From Myxococcales bacterium (lineage in GTDB: Bacteria > Myxococcota_A > Polyangia > Fen-1088), in contig PLNW01000106.1 in the NCBI GenBank assembly GCA_003142855.1, positions 1 through 64,000 of the forward strand: DNA of 64,000 nt, in the 5' to 3' direction. How positions within the stretch are numbered: position 1 is the first letter of the stretch; the number at the start of each line of letters is the position of its first letter. The position numbers were made by a program, and so were the translations under genes. Shown piece by piece: positions 53,642-62,974 of the stretch. The notes beneath the pieces are model-generated. The model had not been told where the DNA came from, searched no databases, and saw only the letters and a program-made list of their open reading frames with translations.

Positions 53642-54495
53642 AAATGGCGAAATTCGATCGTGGTGCGCAGCGAGCGACGGGCTCGTCTGCGTACGACCTT
53701 TTCGGCCCGGCGGCGCAGCTTTCGCGGTGATAGTGCGCGACCGGCCAAGGGCTCCTGCTCGCGATCCGGTTCCTCGAACTCACCCGGCCGGCGACCAAAC
53801 TCGAAGATGGTGATCTCGCGCTTGCCACGTTCGCCGATACGAATCGGGATGACGGAAGCGCCAATGCCAGCCCCCACGTACACCGCGCCGGTCACCACCG
53901 CGCCTCGGTGCGGCTGGCGCGTGCCATACAGGCCATGCACGTACTTGTGGCCGCCGATCTTGCCTACAGCAATCTCATTGAGGCGGGCCACCGTGATCTG
54001 GCCGCCGTGGGTGTGTCCGGCCAGCACCAGCGGGATGCCATGTTTCCAGAGCTGGTCGGCCTCTTCGGCGATGTGGGACAGGGCCAGCGCAGGAAGATCG
54101 CGGCGCAAGCCGGACACGGCCCTTTCGATCCGGGCATGTCCGGTGTACGCATCGTCGAGGCCCACGATCTGCAGGCGCTGCCGGCGGATGGTGATGATGG
54201 TGTTGTCGTTGCGCAGCACCTCGACGCCGCCTCGCTTGAGCGCGGCTGCCACCTCGTCGGCGCCGGCCCAGTGGTCGTGGTTGCCCAGCACGCCGATGAC
54301 AGGCGCGCGGAAGGCACGCACCAGCTCGACGAGCTGGTCGAGATAGAGCTGGCTGTGGCACACGAAATCTCCGGTGATCACCACCAAGTCGGGATTTTCG
54401 GCGTTGGTCAGCTCAACCGCTTCGCGCTGAATTGCGAAGGGCGTAATCCGGCCCACGTGCTGGTCTGTCAGGTGCGCGATGCGAATCGGTTCCAT
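53638..54495 (-). CDS. Calcineurin-like metallophosphoesterase (YkuE/YaeI type)
   Basis: 285 residues from the ATG at 54495; the frame is open upstream and ATGs at 54570 or 54615 would add an N-terminal segment. Metal-binding motifs in order: LTDQHVGR, GDFVCH, GNHDHW and AGHTHGGQ. YkuE-type enzymes hydrolyse phosphodiesters such as UDP-diacylglucosamine-like lipids. The C-terminus is unusually Arg-rich (PRKLRRRAEKVVRRRARRSL), which may bind membranes or nucleic acid. Ends in the shared CTAG. Confidence 0.82.
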   Translation of the reverse strand: MEPIRIAHLTDQHVGRITPFAIQREAVELTNAENPDLVVITGDFVCHSQLYLDQLVELVRAFRAPVIGVLGNHDHWAGADEVAAALKRGGVEVLRNDNTIITIRRQRLQIVGLDDAYTGHARIERAVSGLRRDLPALALSHIAEEADQLWKHGIPLVLAGHTHGGQITVARLNEIAVGKIGGHKYVHGLYGTRQPHRGAVVTGAVYVGAGIGASVIPIRIGERGKREITIFEFGRRPGEFEEPDREQEPLAGRALSPRKLRRRAEKVVRRRARRSLRTTIEFRHF

Positions 54496-54763
54496 GGCGC
54501 CGGCATACGCTGCCGGACCGGCGAAGCGCCGGACCCTGATGTGACCGGCGTGTGAAGGCCCAGAATCCATGGTACCTAGGAGGAGCTGGCTCCAGCCGAA
54601 GGGCGGGAACAACATGTCCTTTAATTGTGACCCACGATACTGAGAAGTCCAGGCGAAAAAGTCCCGGCCCCGGCGAGTTTTTGTCAACGCACGTCGGCCC
54701 GCGAAATCCGATGCGGAAGTCGAAAATGGTCTTGAATTTCGCATGACTTGTCGACGTTCTCAC

Positions 54764-55531
54764 CTAGTTGAATCCCGCCAGCGCGGCAGTAAAGGCGTCC
54801 GGGTTTTCCAGGTTCGACAGGTGACCGGCACCCGGGATCTCCACCACGCGCGCATTGGGCATGGCAGCGGCCATGGCATGGGCCTCCGCGGGCGGTGAAA
54901 GCGCGTCGTCGTTGCCCACCACGACCAGAGTGGGCACGGCGATCTCGGGCAATTCGGCCGTGCGGTCAGGCCGGTCGCGCAAGGCGCGGATCGCGGCTAT
55001 GACCGTATCCGCCGGCTGGGCTCCCAGCGCGCGCACTTCGGCGCGCAGCCCTTCGCTGGCTGAGGCCGACAAGAGGCGCGGAATCTGTTTTTCGAGCAAG
55101 GCAGCCACGCTGTGCTTTTCCACCAGCGAGATGGCGTCCTCGCGACCCTGGCGAGCCTCGGGCGTGTCAGCCGCAGCCTTGGTGTCGGCCAAGATGAGCG
55201 ACTTCAATCGGTCGCGATGGCGACGGGCAAAAGCTAGCGCCACGTAGCCGCCCATCGACATGCCGCCCACCGTGGCCGCCGGCAGCTTCAGCCCGTCGAG
55301 CAAGGCAGCGAGATCATCGGCCAGATCGGCGATGGAGAAGCCACCCGAGCCGAGTTCGGAGAGCCCGAACCCGCGCATGTCAGGCGTGATGACCCGTCGC
55401 TGGCTGGCCAGAGCAGCGGCGGTCTGGCGCCACATGCGGCTGTCAAAGGGAAACGCGTGCAACAGCACAAGAACCGGGCCATTGCCGACCGACTGGTAGT
55501 CCAGCTGCCGTGGCCCGATGGATACCTTCAT
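54764..55531 (-). CDS. Alpha/beta-hydrolase fold protein
   Basis: 255 residues. HG-type oxyanion region LLHAFPFDSRMW, nucleophile elbow GMSMGGY with the catalytic Ser, acid in VVVGNDDALSPP and the His in GAGHLSNLENP. Resembles 3-oxoadipate enol-lactonase or haloperoxidase-like esterases; the substrate cannot be named. No pathway genes lie next to it. Confidence 0.88.
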   Translation of the reverse strand: MKVSIGPRQLDYQSVGNGPVLVLLHAFPFDSRMWRQTAAALASQRRVITPDMRGFGLSELGSGGFSIADLADDLAALLDGLKLPAATVGGMSMGGYVALAFARRHRDRLKSLILADTKAAADTPEARQGREDAISLVEKHSVAALLEKQIPRLLSASASEGLRAEVRALGAQPADTVIAAIRALRDRPDRTAELPEIAVPTLVVVGNDDALSPPAEAHAMAAAMPNARVVEIPGAGHLSNLENPDAFTAALAGFN

Positions 55532-55587
55532 GCCAGCAAGCCTAGCAGAATAGTTGCGGAAAATTGCGGTTCCCGTCTCCGGGTCCG

Positions 55588-56508
<921 letters not shown>

Positions 56509-56643
56509 TCCTCCTGTTGGAATTTGGATGCAGGCGATTTGCGGTTCGCGGGCGAGGCGCGCAATTCCAGGATCCTCCCAAACGCTCGTTGACCGCCTAC
56601 AAGGGCGTCGGCTATATCCGAGGCAAGCCCCCGAGGATTCCAG

Positions 56644-57327
56644 TTGAACATCGGCGTTGATCAGATTCAGCAAGCGATTCTCTATTTGATCGCGTTCGTT
56701 CTCTGCGTCTCGGTGCACGAGTTCGGTCATGCCTGGGTGGCCAACCGCCTGGGCGACCCGACCCCGCGCATGCAGGGACGGCTGACCCTTTCGCCCCTGC
56801 ACCACATCGATCCCATAGGCACGCTTCTCATACCCTTCATCTCGGCCGTCAGTCCGGCGGCGCTGCCTCTCATGGCCTGGGGCCGTCCCGTGCAGACCAA
56901 TCCTCTTGCGTACACGCGCCGCTACAAGCTCAACACCGGCCGCATGCTGGTGTCGATCGCCGGGCCGACCATGAACTTGTTGATGGCGCTGCTCGCGTCG
57001 CTGGTCATCGTGATCGCCTCACATGCGGGAGCCTCGGCGCGCTTCCAGGGCGCGATCTTCAACTACCTGGTGCAGCTCAACCTGATCTTGATGTGCTTTA
57101 ACCTGCTGCCCATTCCGCCGCTCGACGGGGGCGCGGTGCTGGCCTGGGTGCTGCCGCGCTCCTGGCAGGGGGTGGTCGATTTCTTGCAACGCTACGGTGC
57201 ATTTATCCTGCTGCTCCTGGTATTGAGCCCGATGCTGGGGTTGCCGCTTCTGAGCATCGTGATGTACCCCATGGCCATCGTGATCGGCCTCTGGCGCAGT
57301 GGACTTGTGTGGGTGATCAACCTATGA
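56644..57327 (+). CDS. Site-2-type M50 metalloprotease
   Basis: 227 residues from a TTG with GAGGA upstream. Active-site HEFGH (His25, Glu26, His29) in the first helix and [11 protein letters not shown] with Asp161 as third zinc ligand; four to six membrane segments. No PDZ domain, as in the small rhomboid-like/SpoIVFB-related group encoded next to scpA in many bacteria. Overlaps scpA by four bases (ATGA). Confidence 0.9.
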   Translation: MNIGVDQIQQAILYLIAFVLCVSVHEFGHAWVANRLGDPTPRMQGRLTLSPLHHIDPIGTLLIPFISAVSPAALPLMAWGRPVQTNPLAYTRRYKLNTGRMLVSIAGPTMNLLMALLASLVIVIASHAGASARFQGAIFNYLVQLNLILMCFNLLPIPPLDGGAVLAWVLPRSWQGVVDFLQRYGAFILLLLVLSPMLGLPLLSIVMYPMAIVIGLWRSGLVWVINL

Positions 57328-58217
57328 GCGACGAACATCCCATGACCGGCCGGGCGCCGGCGTTCGAGAGGCGCAGCGCCGACATTCCGCCCAGCGCGGG
57401 CTATCGTCTCACCCTACCCGAGTTCGAGGGGCCGCTCGATCTGCTGCTGCACCTTTGCCAGACGCACGAGCTGGACATCCTCAACATCCCCATCGCCTTC
57501 GTCGCTGAGAAGTACTGCGAATATCTCGATATGATGGAGAACATGGCGGTGGAGGTGGCGGCGGAGTACTTGGTCATGGCCGCGCACCTAGTCTATCTCA
57601 AGTCGCGCGAGTTGGTGCCGTCGCCTGAGCCGCTGGAGGCGACTGATGAGGAAGAAGGGGGGCTCGACCCGCGCGAGGAGTTGATCCGCCGCCTGCTCGA
57701 ATACCAGAAGTACAAGAACGCAGCCGAGCAGCTGGGCAATCGCCCGATCGAAGGCCGCACAGTGTTCAAGCGCGGTGTTCCGCTGGAGGACGGCGGCGAG
57801 GCCGGGATGGCCGAGCACTCGGTGTGGAAGCTCATCGAGCAATGGGCGGAGATTCTGTCCAAGGCGGCGCCCCAGCACACCCACGACGTGGTGGTCGATC
57901 GCATATCCATCAGCGATCGCATCAACCAGGTGATCGACACCCTGGAGGCGGGCTCGGGCTCCATTCGTTTCGATGACATCGTCGGGCACGACCTGCCCGA
58001 GGCTCAGTTTCGCCACAATGTGGTGGTGTCCCTGCTGGCGATCCTCGAGCTGACGCGCCTCAAGGTCATTCGCGTGCTGCAAGATCTGGCCACTGGCACC
58101 TTCCTGATCTCCCAGGTTGAGGGGGCGGCTTTGGAGCAGGCCCGGGTCATGCAGCCGACTTCTGTGGTAGAGAGCGCGCCCAAAGAGGGTAGTGGAGAGC
58201 CCGATGGCCAAACGTAA
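57324..58217 (+). CDS. scpA: Chromosome segregation and condensation protein ScpA
   Basis: 297 residues from the ATG at 57324. [20 protein letters not shown], then [15 protein letters not shown] and [18 protein letters not shown], are the kleisin N-terminal signature; the C-terminal winged helix ([20 protein letters not shown]) contacts SMC. Works with ScpB and SMC. Overlaps scpB. Confidence 0.94.
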   Translation: MSDEHPMTGRAPAFERRSADIPPSAGYRLTLPEFEGPLDLLLHLCQTHELDILNIPIAFVAEKYCEYLDMMENMAVEVAAEYLVMAAHLVYLKSRELVPSPEPLEATDEEEGGLDPREELIRRLLEYQKYKNAAEQLGNRPIEGRTVFKRGVPLEDGGEAGMAEHSVWKLIEQWAEILSKAAPQHTHDVVVDRISISDRINQVIDTLEAGSGSIRFDDIVGHDLPEAQFRHNVVVSLLAILELTRLKVIRVLQDLATGTFLISQVEGAALEQARVMQPTSVVESAPKEGSGEPDGQT

Positions 58218-59397
58218 GAAACCCGCGCGCGCCAAGAATGACGAGGCGCAAGCACCGATCGAAGCCAGCCCCGCAGCCGAACCCAAGAACGACGAGGCGC
58301 AAGCGCCGATCGAAGCCAGCCCTGCGGCTGAAACTGTCCCCGATGCCGCGGAGCCGACCAGCGAAGCGGCAAGCAGCGACGAGGCTGATGTGTGGGCCCA
58401 GGACCGCGTTGCTGCGGACGAACCCGCCAGCCCCGAGGCAGAAGCAAGCGCAGGGGACGAGGGGGTGTGGGCCGATTCAGCCGAAGGCGGGGACGCACTC
58501 GAGGGCGGAGCCGACGGCGAGGTGGCCGCGCCGGGCGACGAGACTGCCGACGAAGCGCCAGTGGTGCTGGACGCCTCGCAGATGGAATCGATCATCGAGA
58601 GCCTGCTCTTTGCGTCCGACAAGGTGTTGGGCCTGGCGGAACTCAAGCGCCTGCTGGGCGAGCGCGACGGCAAGAAGGTCACGGCTGCCATCGAGGCCTT
58701 GCTGGAGCGGCGCCGGGGTTCGGGCATCGAAGTCGTGCGCCTGGCCAACGGCTGGCACCTGCGCACCAATCCGGAGCACGCGCGCTGGGTGTCCAAGCTG
58801 CTGGCCGGCCGACCCATGCGCTTGTCGCGCGCCATGATGGAGACCCTGGCTATCGTCGCTTACCGCCAGCCGGTCACGCGGCCCGAGGTGGACGAGATCC
58901 GCGGCGTGGACTGCGGGCCGGTGTTGAAGACTTTGCTCGACCGCGGGCTGATTCGCATCATCGGCAAGAAGGAAGAAGTGGGGCGGCCGCTGCTCTACGG
59001 CACCACGCCCGAGTTTCTGCGCGTGTTCAGCCTGGGTGAGCTGAGTGACCTGCCCACGCTGCGCGAATACGCCGAATTGTCGTCCGAGCAACAGGCGCGC
59101 GTGGATGCCGAGCACGGTTCAGCGCCCGAGGGTGAGGCCGCAGCGCCTGCGGGAGGCGAGGCCGGCGCAGGCGCCGCGCCGGGTGCGGCCCCGTCGTCGT
59201 ACAACCTGAACTTCGTGGCGCGCTCGCAGCTTCCCGAGGAGGCTGAGGAGACCGACCCGCTGCTCGACGAGCTGGAGAGTGCCAGCAAGGTCGCATCCAA
59301 GATCCTGGGCGCGGTCAGCGAGCCGGCGGCAGAAGAGGCGTCTGAGCCGGAGCCTACGCCGGTCCCGCCGCCGGGAGAGCCGACCAACGGTTCGTAG
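58204..59397 (+). CDS. scpB: Chromosome segregation and condensation protein ScpB
   Basis: 397 residues from the ATG at 58204. The winged-helix core near 120-290 is typical (MESIIESLLFASDKVLGLAE, LANGWHLRTNPEHARWV, MMETLAIVAYRQPVTRPEVD, GRPLLYGTTPEFL). It is extended at both ends: about 120 acidic residues first, containing two copies of an EAQAPIEASPAAE repeat, and about 90 Ala/Glu-rich residues last. ScpB is usually about 200 residues, so the tails are notable. Confidence 0.93.
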   Translation: MAKRKKPARAKNDEAQAPIEASPAAEPKNDEAQAPIEASPAAETVPDAAEPTSEAASSDEADVWAQDRVAADEPASPEAEASAGDEGVWADSAEGGDALEGGADGEVAAPGDETADEAPVVLDASQMESIIESLLFASDKVLGLAELKRLLGERDGKKVTAAIEALLERRRGSGIEVVRLANGWHLRTNPEHARWVSKLLAGRPMRLSRAMMETLAIVAYRQPVTRPEVDEIRGVDCGPVLKTLLDRGLIRIIGKKEEVGRPLLYGTTPEFLRVFSLGELSDLPTLREYAELSSEQQARVDAEHGSAPEGEAAAPAGGEAGAGAAPGAAPSSYNLNFVARSQLPEEAEETDPLLDELESASKVASKILGAVSEPAAEEASEPEPTPVPPPGEPTNGS

Positions 59398-59451
59398 GCG
59401 ACGCGAGCCACTGTTCCGGGCGAAGCGAGCGAAGGGGAAAGGGGTACCATC

Positions 59452-60201
59452 GTGAGACTGCAAAAACTTCTGGCTGCCGCCGGAATCGCGTCTCGTCGTA
59501 GCGCCGAGGAGCTGATTGCCGCGGGCGCCGTCAAGGTCAACGGCAAGGTGATCACCACCCTGGGCGTGCAGGTGCACGAGCGCCACGACCGCGTCGAGGT
59601 GAACGGCCGGCGCGTGCACGTCGAGGATCCGCTCTATCGAATTCTGCTCAAACCGCGTGGCTGCCTGGGAACCCTGAATCGGCCCAGCCCGAACAAGGCC
59701 GAGCCGCACGAGGATGTTGCGCGGCCCACGCTGGCCCGCTACGTGACCGACCGCGAGCTGGGCTGGCAAGTGGTGGCGCCGCTGGATTTTCTGTCCGAAG
59801 GCGTGATCCTGCTGACCACCGACGGCGCGCTGGCGGAACGCATGTCGCGCGGCGGGGGCCATGTGGCCATGACCTACCACCTGAAATTCCAGGGCGTGAT
59901 GGGCGAGTCCGAGTTGGCGCGCCTGCAGCGGGGCTGGAGCTTCAACGGCCGTCCCGTGCGCCCCATCAAAGTCGAGCCCCTGGCCACCACCGGCAAGAAC
60001 ATCTGGGTCGAAATGGTGGTGCCCGAAAGCCGGCCGCGCGCGCTCAAGGCCGCGGGCGAGGCCGTGCGGCACCAGTTGCTCAAGATCTCGCGCGTGCGCC
60101 TGGGCGAGATGTCCTTCGAGGGCCTGAAAATGGGCGGCTGGCGCGATCTGAGCAAGGGCGAGATCAGGGCCTTGCGTGCGGCGGCCGGCGTGAAGACGTA
60201 G
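59452..60201 (+). CDS. RsuA/RluB-family pseudouridine synthase
   Basis: 249 residues from a GTG. N-terminal S4 RNA-binding domain (RLQKLLAAAGIASRRSAEEL, VKVNGKVI) and a synthase domain. The catalytic loop reads VVAPLDFLSEGVILLTTDG: Asp112 is retained but the usual Arg before Leu-Asp (GRLD) is Pro. KISRVRLGEMSF is the conserved C-terminal motif. Target would be 23S or 16S rRNA. Usual neighbour of scpB. Confidence 0.9.
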   Translation: MRLQKLLAAAGIASRRSAEELIAAGAVKVNGKVITTLGVQVHERHDRVEVNGRRVHVEDPLYRILLKPRGCLGTLNRPSPNKAEPHEDVARPTLARYVTDRELGWQVVAPLDFLSEGVILLTTDGALAERMSRGGGHVAMTYHLKFQGVMGESELARLQRGWSFNGRPVRPIKVEPLATTGKNIWVEMVVPESRPRALKAAGEAVRHQLLKISRVRLGEMSFEGLKMGGWRDLSKGEIRALRAAAGVKT

Positions 60202-60613
60202 CCAGAGCGTGTCGAGCAGTTGCGGGCCGCTGGGCAGGCCGGACCGCGGGTCGCGGGTCGCGAGGGCGTGAGCGAGAGCGAGTTCGTGTGCGGTACGCGG
60301 GGAGCGGTTCCGGTCACCTTCCTCGATCCACGCGGTCTTGCGCCAACCATTGCTCCGTCGACGGCTGGGCAGGTTGGCGCCTCCAGAAGCGGCGGAGTCG
60401 TTGCAGATGCACTTCCGGATCGAAGCGCGGGCGAGGGCGGGATGTGGCGGGGATGATGGGCAGCAGACGCGCAACCGGCTTTGCATCGCGCGTGACCCCG
60501 AGGCTTCGAGTGCTGCGTCTTGCTAGCAACAGCTTGGCCCCGTTGCCGACAACGCCTGCTGGTGCTCTCCACTATGCTCGACCGGCTGATCTCTCGCGGG
60601 TGCCGGGACCACC
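60202..60613. other. Intergenic stretch without a supported gene
   Basis: Open frames here are Arg-rich in all directions and resemble no family. A terminator for the upstream operon was not recognised. The stretch ends at the vapBC promoter. Confidence 0.5.
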
Positions 60614-60642
60614 TTGACATACTTATGCATGGTCAATATGCT
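60614..60642 (+). promoter_or_regulatory. Sigma-70 promoter of vapBC
   Basis: TTGACA at 60614-60619, a 17-base spacer and TATGCT at 60637-60642 make a near-consensus promoter, rare in this window. The expected start of transcription is 60649-60650, coinciding with the antitoxin ATG, so the mRNA is probably leaderless. Confidence 0.8.
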
Positions 60643-60652
60643 TTTATGCATG
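60622..60652 (+). promoter_or_regulatory. Probable VapB operator repeats
   Basis: TTATGCATG occurs at 60623-60631 and again at 60644-60652, about two helical turns apart, spanning the -10 element and the start codon. Each repeat contains the palindrome ATGCAT. This is a typical arrangement for autoregulation by ribbon-helix-helix antitoxins. Confidence 0.65.
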
Positions 60653-60910
60653 AGAACCACCCTGGACTTGGACAACCAACTCTACCGACAGGCCAAGCTC
60701 TTCGCCGCCGAGCGCCGGTTGACCCTGACTTCGGTGATGGAGGATGGTCTGCGTGCCATGTTCCAGCAGAAACAGGCCCTGAAAACCCCCAAACCGTTCA
60801 AACTGGTTGTGTTCAAGGGCGGGGGACCGTCCCCCGGTGTGGACCTGTCGGACAATTCGGCGTTGGCTGACCTCATGGATTCGGAGCGGGATGCCCCTTC
60901 TCGACGTTAA
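60650..60910 (+). CDS. vapB: VapB-type antitoxin (ribbon-helix-helix)
   Basis: 86 residues from MRTTLDLDNQLYRQAKLFAA. The N-terminal strand and two helices (RTTLDLD, LYRQAKLFAAERRLTLTSVM) are ribbon-helix-helix DNA-binding; the C-terminal part (VVFKGGGPSPGVDLSDNSAL) is the toxin-wrapping tail typical of VapB. Overlaps the toxin gene by 20 bases. No ribosome-binding site is visible, consistent with leaderless translation. Confidence 0.85.
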   Translation: MRTTLDLDNQLYRQAKLFAAERRLTLTSVMEDGLRAMFQQKQALKTPKPFKLVVFKGGGPSPGVDLSDNSALADLMDSERDAPSRR

Positions 60911-61325
60911 TGTCCTCATTGGTGCCCATCGCCTTGGCAGCCATCGGCACAAGGAATATGCGCGCTTCATCGAGTCCCTGGCGACCTCGGTCGGGAATTA
61001 CTCCATCCCGACGATAGTTCGCAGCGGTTTCCTCCGCATCGTGACGAACCGCCGGATCTTCCCAGTGCCGACTCCGCTCGACAAGGCTTTGGAATTCTTG
61101 GATTCGCTTTTAGAACGGGCAAACCACATGGAGATGGAACCCGGGGAACGCCACTGGAAGTTGTTTGCGGGGCTTTGCCAAGAGATCGAGGCGAGAGGCA
61201 ACGACATTCCCGACGCCTACCTGGCGGCGTTGGCGTTGGAAAAGGGGGCGGAATTGATCACAGCAGACCGGGGTTTTGCTCGTTTTCCGGGACTTAGGTG
61301 GAAGCATCCTCTGGATGGTGCATAG
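60891..61325 (+). CDS. vapC: VapC-type PIN-domain toxin
   Basis: 144 residues from MPLLDVNVLIGAHRLGSHRH. PIN ribonuclease acidic residues: Asp5 in LLDVNVLIG, acidic residues in NDIPDAYLAALA and in LITADRGFARFPGLRW. Intact in length, unlike the fragment at 12130-12305. Forms a module with vapB and probably cleaves RNA when freed. Confidence 0.87.
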   Translation: MPLLDVNVLIGAHRLGSHRHKEYARFIESLATSVGNYSIPTIVRSGFLRIVTNRRIFPVPTPLDKALEFLDSLLERANHMEMEPGERHWKLFAGLCQEIEARGNDIPDAYLAALALEKGAELITADRGFARFPGLRWKHPLDGA

Positions 61326-61462
61326 GCATTGTCACGGGCTCACCCGCCAATTTGTAGTGACCTCATGGATGCCGTCCGGCACATGGGCGAGCTGTCTGTC
61401 GGCCGACTGCTCGTCCGCACCCCGCTGCCGGCCATCGCGGGCTTTCTCGCCAACGCGCTTTA

Positions 61463-62248
61463 TCAATGACCCTTCTCGCCCGCCGCGAATTCCGCGAGCG
61501 GGGCGAGGCCCCTGGTCAGCACGCCGGAGTGGGCGCAGGCGATGGCCTTGACCTCGGCGGCGAAGGGCTGCAGGCGCGCGGCGAGCTGGCGCAAGGATGC
61601 GCGGTCTTGCGCCGGGTTTTCCGTGAAGAGCCAGTGCCCCGCGGCCAGCTTGCCATCCTTGGTCGCCTCGGCGCTGTCGCCCATGAACAGCACCGAGCGC
61701 GCCAGGAAGGCGGCGCTGCCCGGGGTGTGCCCGGGCACGGCGAAGACGCGCACGTCGAGACCACCCACCTGCAAGGTTTCGCCGTCGCGCAGCGGCCGCG
61801 CGACCTTGATGCCGTTCGGGCGCGGGGACGCGAAGTGCTTGAAAAGCGACTTCACCGCGCGCCCTTCGGCCAGGGCCACGTCGGGCTCGAGCGCCATGAC
61901 CTCGGCGCGCGGGAAGGCCAGCACGCCGGCGGTGTGGTCGCGGTCGCCGTGCGTGAGGAAAATGGCCTTCACCGCCTCCACGCCGAGACCACGCCGGGCC
62001 AGCGCGTGCAGGATGGGCTGGGCCTGGCGATCGTTACCGGCGTCGACGAGCGCGACACTGTGGTCGTCGATGTCGACGATGAACGCCGAAACGATGCCGT
62101 CCTTGACCACCTCGACGCCGTCGAGCCGCTGGCCGTCGGCGATGGGCAGCCCACCCGAGAAGGTGACGAAGAGCAAGATGCCCAGCGCGAGCACCAGGAC
62201 GCCAAGGCATAGAGCCAGGATCTTGAGGATCTTGAAGACGCGTTTCAT
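61463..62248 (-). CDS. Membrane-anchored metallo-beta-lactamase-fold hydrolase
   Basis: 261 residues. One N-terminal helix (ILALCLGVLVLALGILLFVT) anchors or exports the protein. Zinc-site motif THGDRDHTAG (His100, Asp102, Asp104, His105), VPGHTPGS (His174) and MGDSAE (Asp191) are complete. Glyoxalase-II-like hydrolase or lactonase; substrate unknown. Monocistronic, divergent from the RelE-type module. The region 61326-61462 holds nothing evident. Confidence 0.87.
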   Translation of the reverse strand: MKRVFKILKILALCLGVLVLALGILLFVTFSGGLPIADGQRLDGVEVVKDGIVSAFIVDIDDHSVALVDAGNDRQAQPILHALARRGLGVEAVKAIFLTHGDRDHTAGVLAFPRAEVMALEPDVALAEGRAVKSLFKHFASPRPNGIKVARPLRDGETLQVGGLDVRVFAVPGHTPGSAAFLARSVLFMGDSAEATKDGKLAAGHWLFTENPAQDRASLRQLAARLQPFAAEVKAIACAHSGVLTRGLAPLAEFAAGEKGH

Positions 62249-62348
62249 GACGATGTGCGATTCTATCACTGTCGGATCGCAACAGGCTGAAACTGCGCGA
62301 GTCGGTGATGGGTCTTGACTGTTCCCCTGGATGGGGTACACTCCGTGA

Positions 62349-62624
62349 GTGCGCGTTGAATTGTCGGACACGGCCGAGAAACAACTCGCGAAGGTACCGG
62401 GGCACATCGTCAAGAAGTTCGCGCTTTGGGTTGACCTTGTAGCCGTGGAGGGACGTGCGGCGGCGCGGGCCATCCCGGGATACCGAGACCACGTCCTGAA
62501 GGGAGAATGGAGAGGGTACCGAGCGATCCGTCTGAGCGCCGCATACAGGGCCATCTATCAAGAACGCCAGGCTGGCACGATTCACCTGGTCTACGTCGAG
62601 GAGGTCAGCAAACATGATTACTAG
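62349..62624 (+). CDS. RelE/HigB-type toxin
   Basis: 91 residues from a GTG. The compact RelE fold is suggested by KQLAKVPGHIVKKFALWVD, YRDHVLKGEWRGYRAIRLS, AAYRAIYQ and a short C-terminal strand VYVEEVSKHDY. These toxins cleave mRNA on the ribosome. The downstream HTH gene overlaps by 11 bases, the toxin-first order of HigBA modules. Confidence 0.82.
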   Translation: MRVELSDTAEKQLAKVPGHIVKKFALWVDLVAVEGRAAARAIPGYRDHVLKGEWRGYRAIRLSAAYRAIYQERQAGTIHLVYVEEVSKHDY

Positions 62625-62943
62625 GAAGACGAAGGGAAAGGGTCGGCGAGAAGCGTCGAAGTACCTTGAAACCCTCATGGGAGGGCCGCTGACCCTCGGG
62701 GCGGCACTCTCGGGTCTGCGCGAAGCGGACCAGCGGAGCCTGGCGGAGTTTGCGAGCCTTCTTGGTGTTTCGAGGTCGCACCTTTGCGACATCGAGCAGG
62801 GCCGGCGAGCGGTCAGTCCTGAGAGGGCGGCTCGTTTTGCCCAAGCGCTCGAGCAGAGCGAGGCCCAATTCGTAAGGCTGGCGCTGCAGGACCAAATTCG
62901 CTCGGCAGGTCTGAGGCTAACCGTCGCGGTGAAGGCGGCGTGA
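62614..62943 (+). CDS. XRE-family HTH antitoxin (HigA-like)
   Basis: 109 residues. The helix-turn-helix region is EFASLLGVSRSHLCDIEQGR within a lambda-repressor-like domain near 45-95, preceded by a short basic leader. Expected to neutralise the overlapping RelE-like toxin and repress the operon. Confidence 0.85.
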   Translation: MITRKTKGKGRREASKYLETLMGGPLTLGAALSGLREADQRSLAEFASLLGVSRSHLCDIEQGRRAVSPERAARFAQALEQSEAQFVRLALQDQIRSAGLRLTVAVKAA

Positions 62944-62974
62944 AAGGGAAAATCCGGGTACGGATGAGCGTGAA

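Noticed and set aside
59119..60486. Long minus-strand open frame over scpB end, the pseudouridine synthase and the following spacer
   Set aside because: Shadow of two well-supported genes; His/Arg/Ala-rich without motifs.
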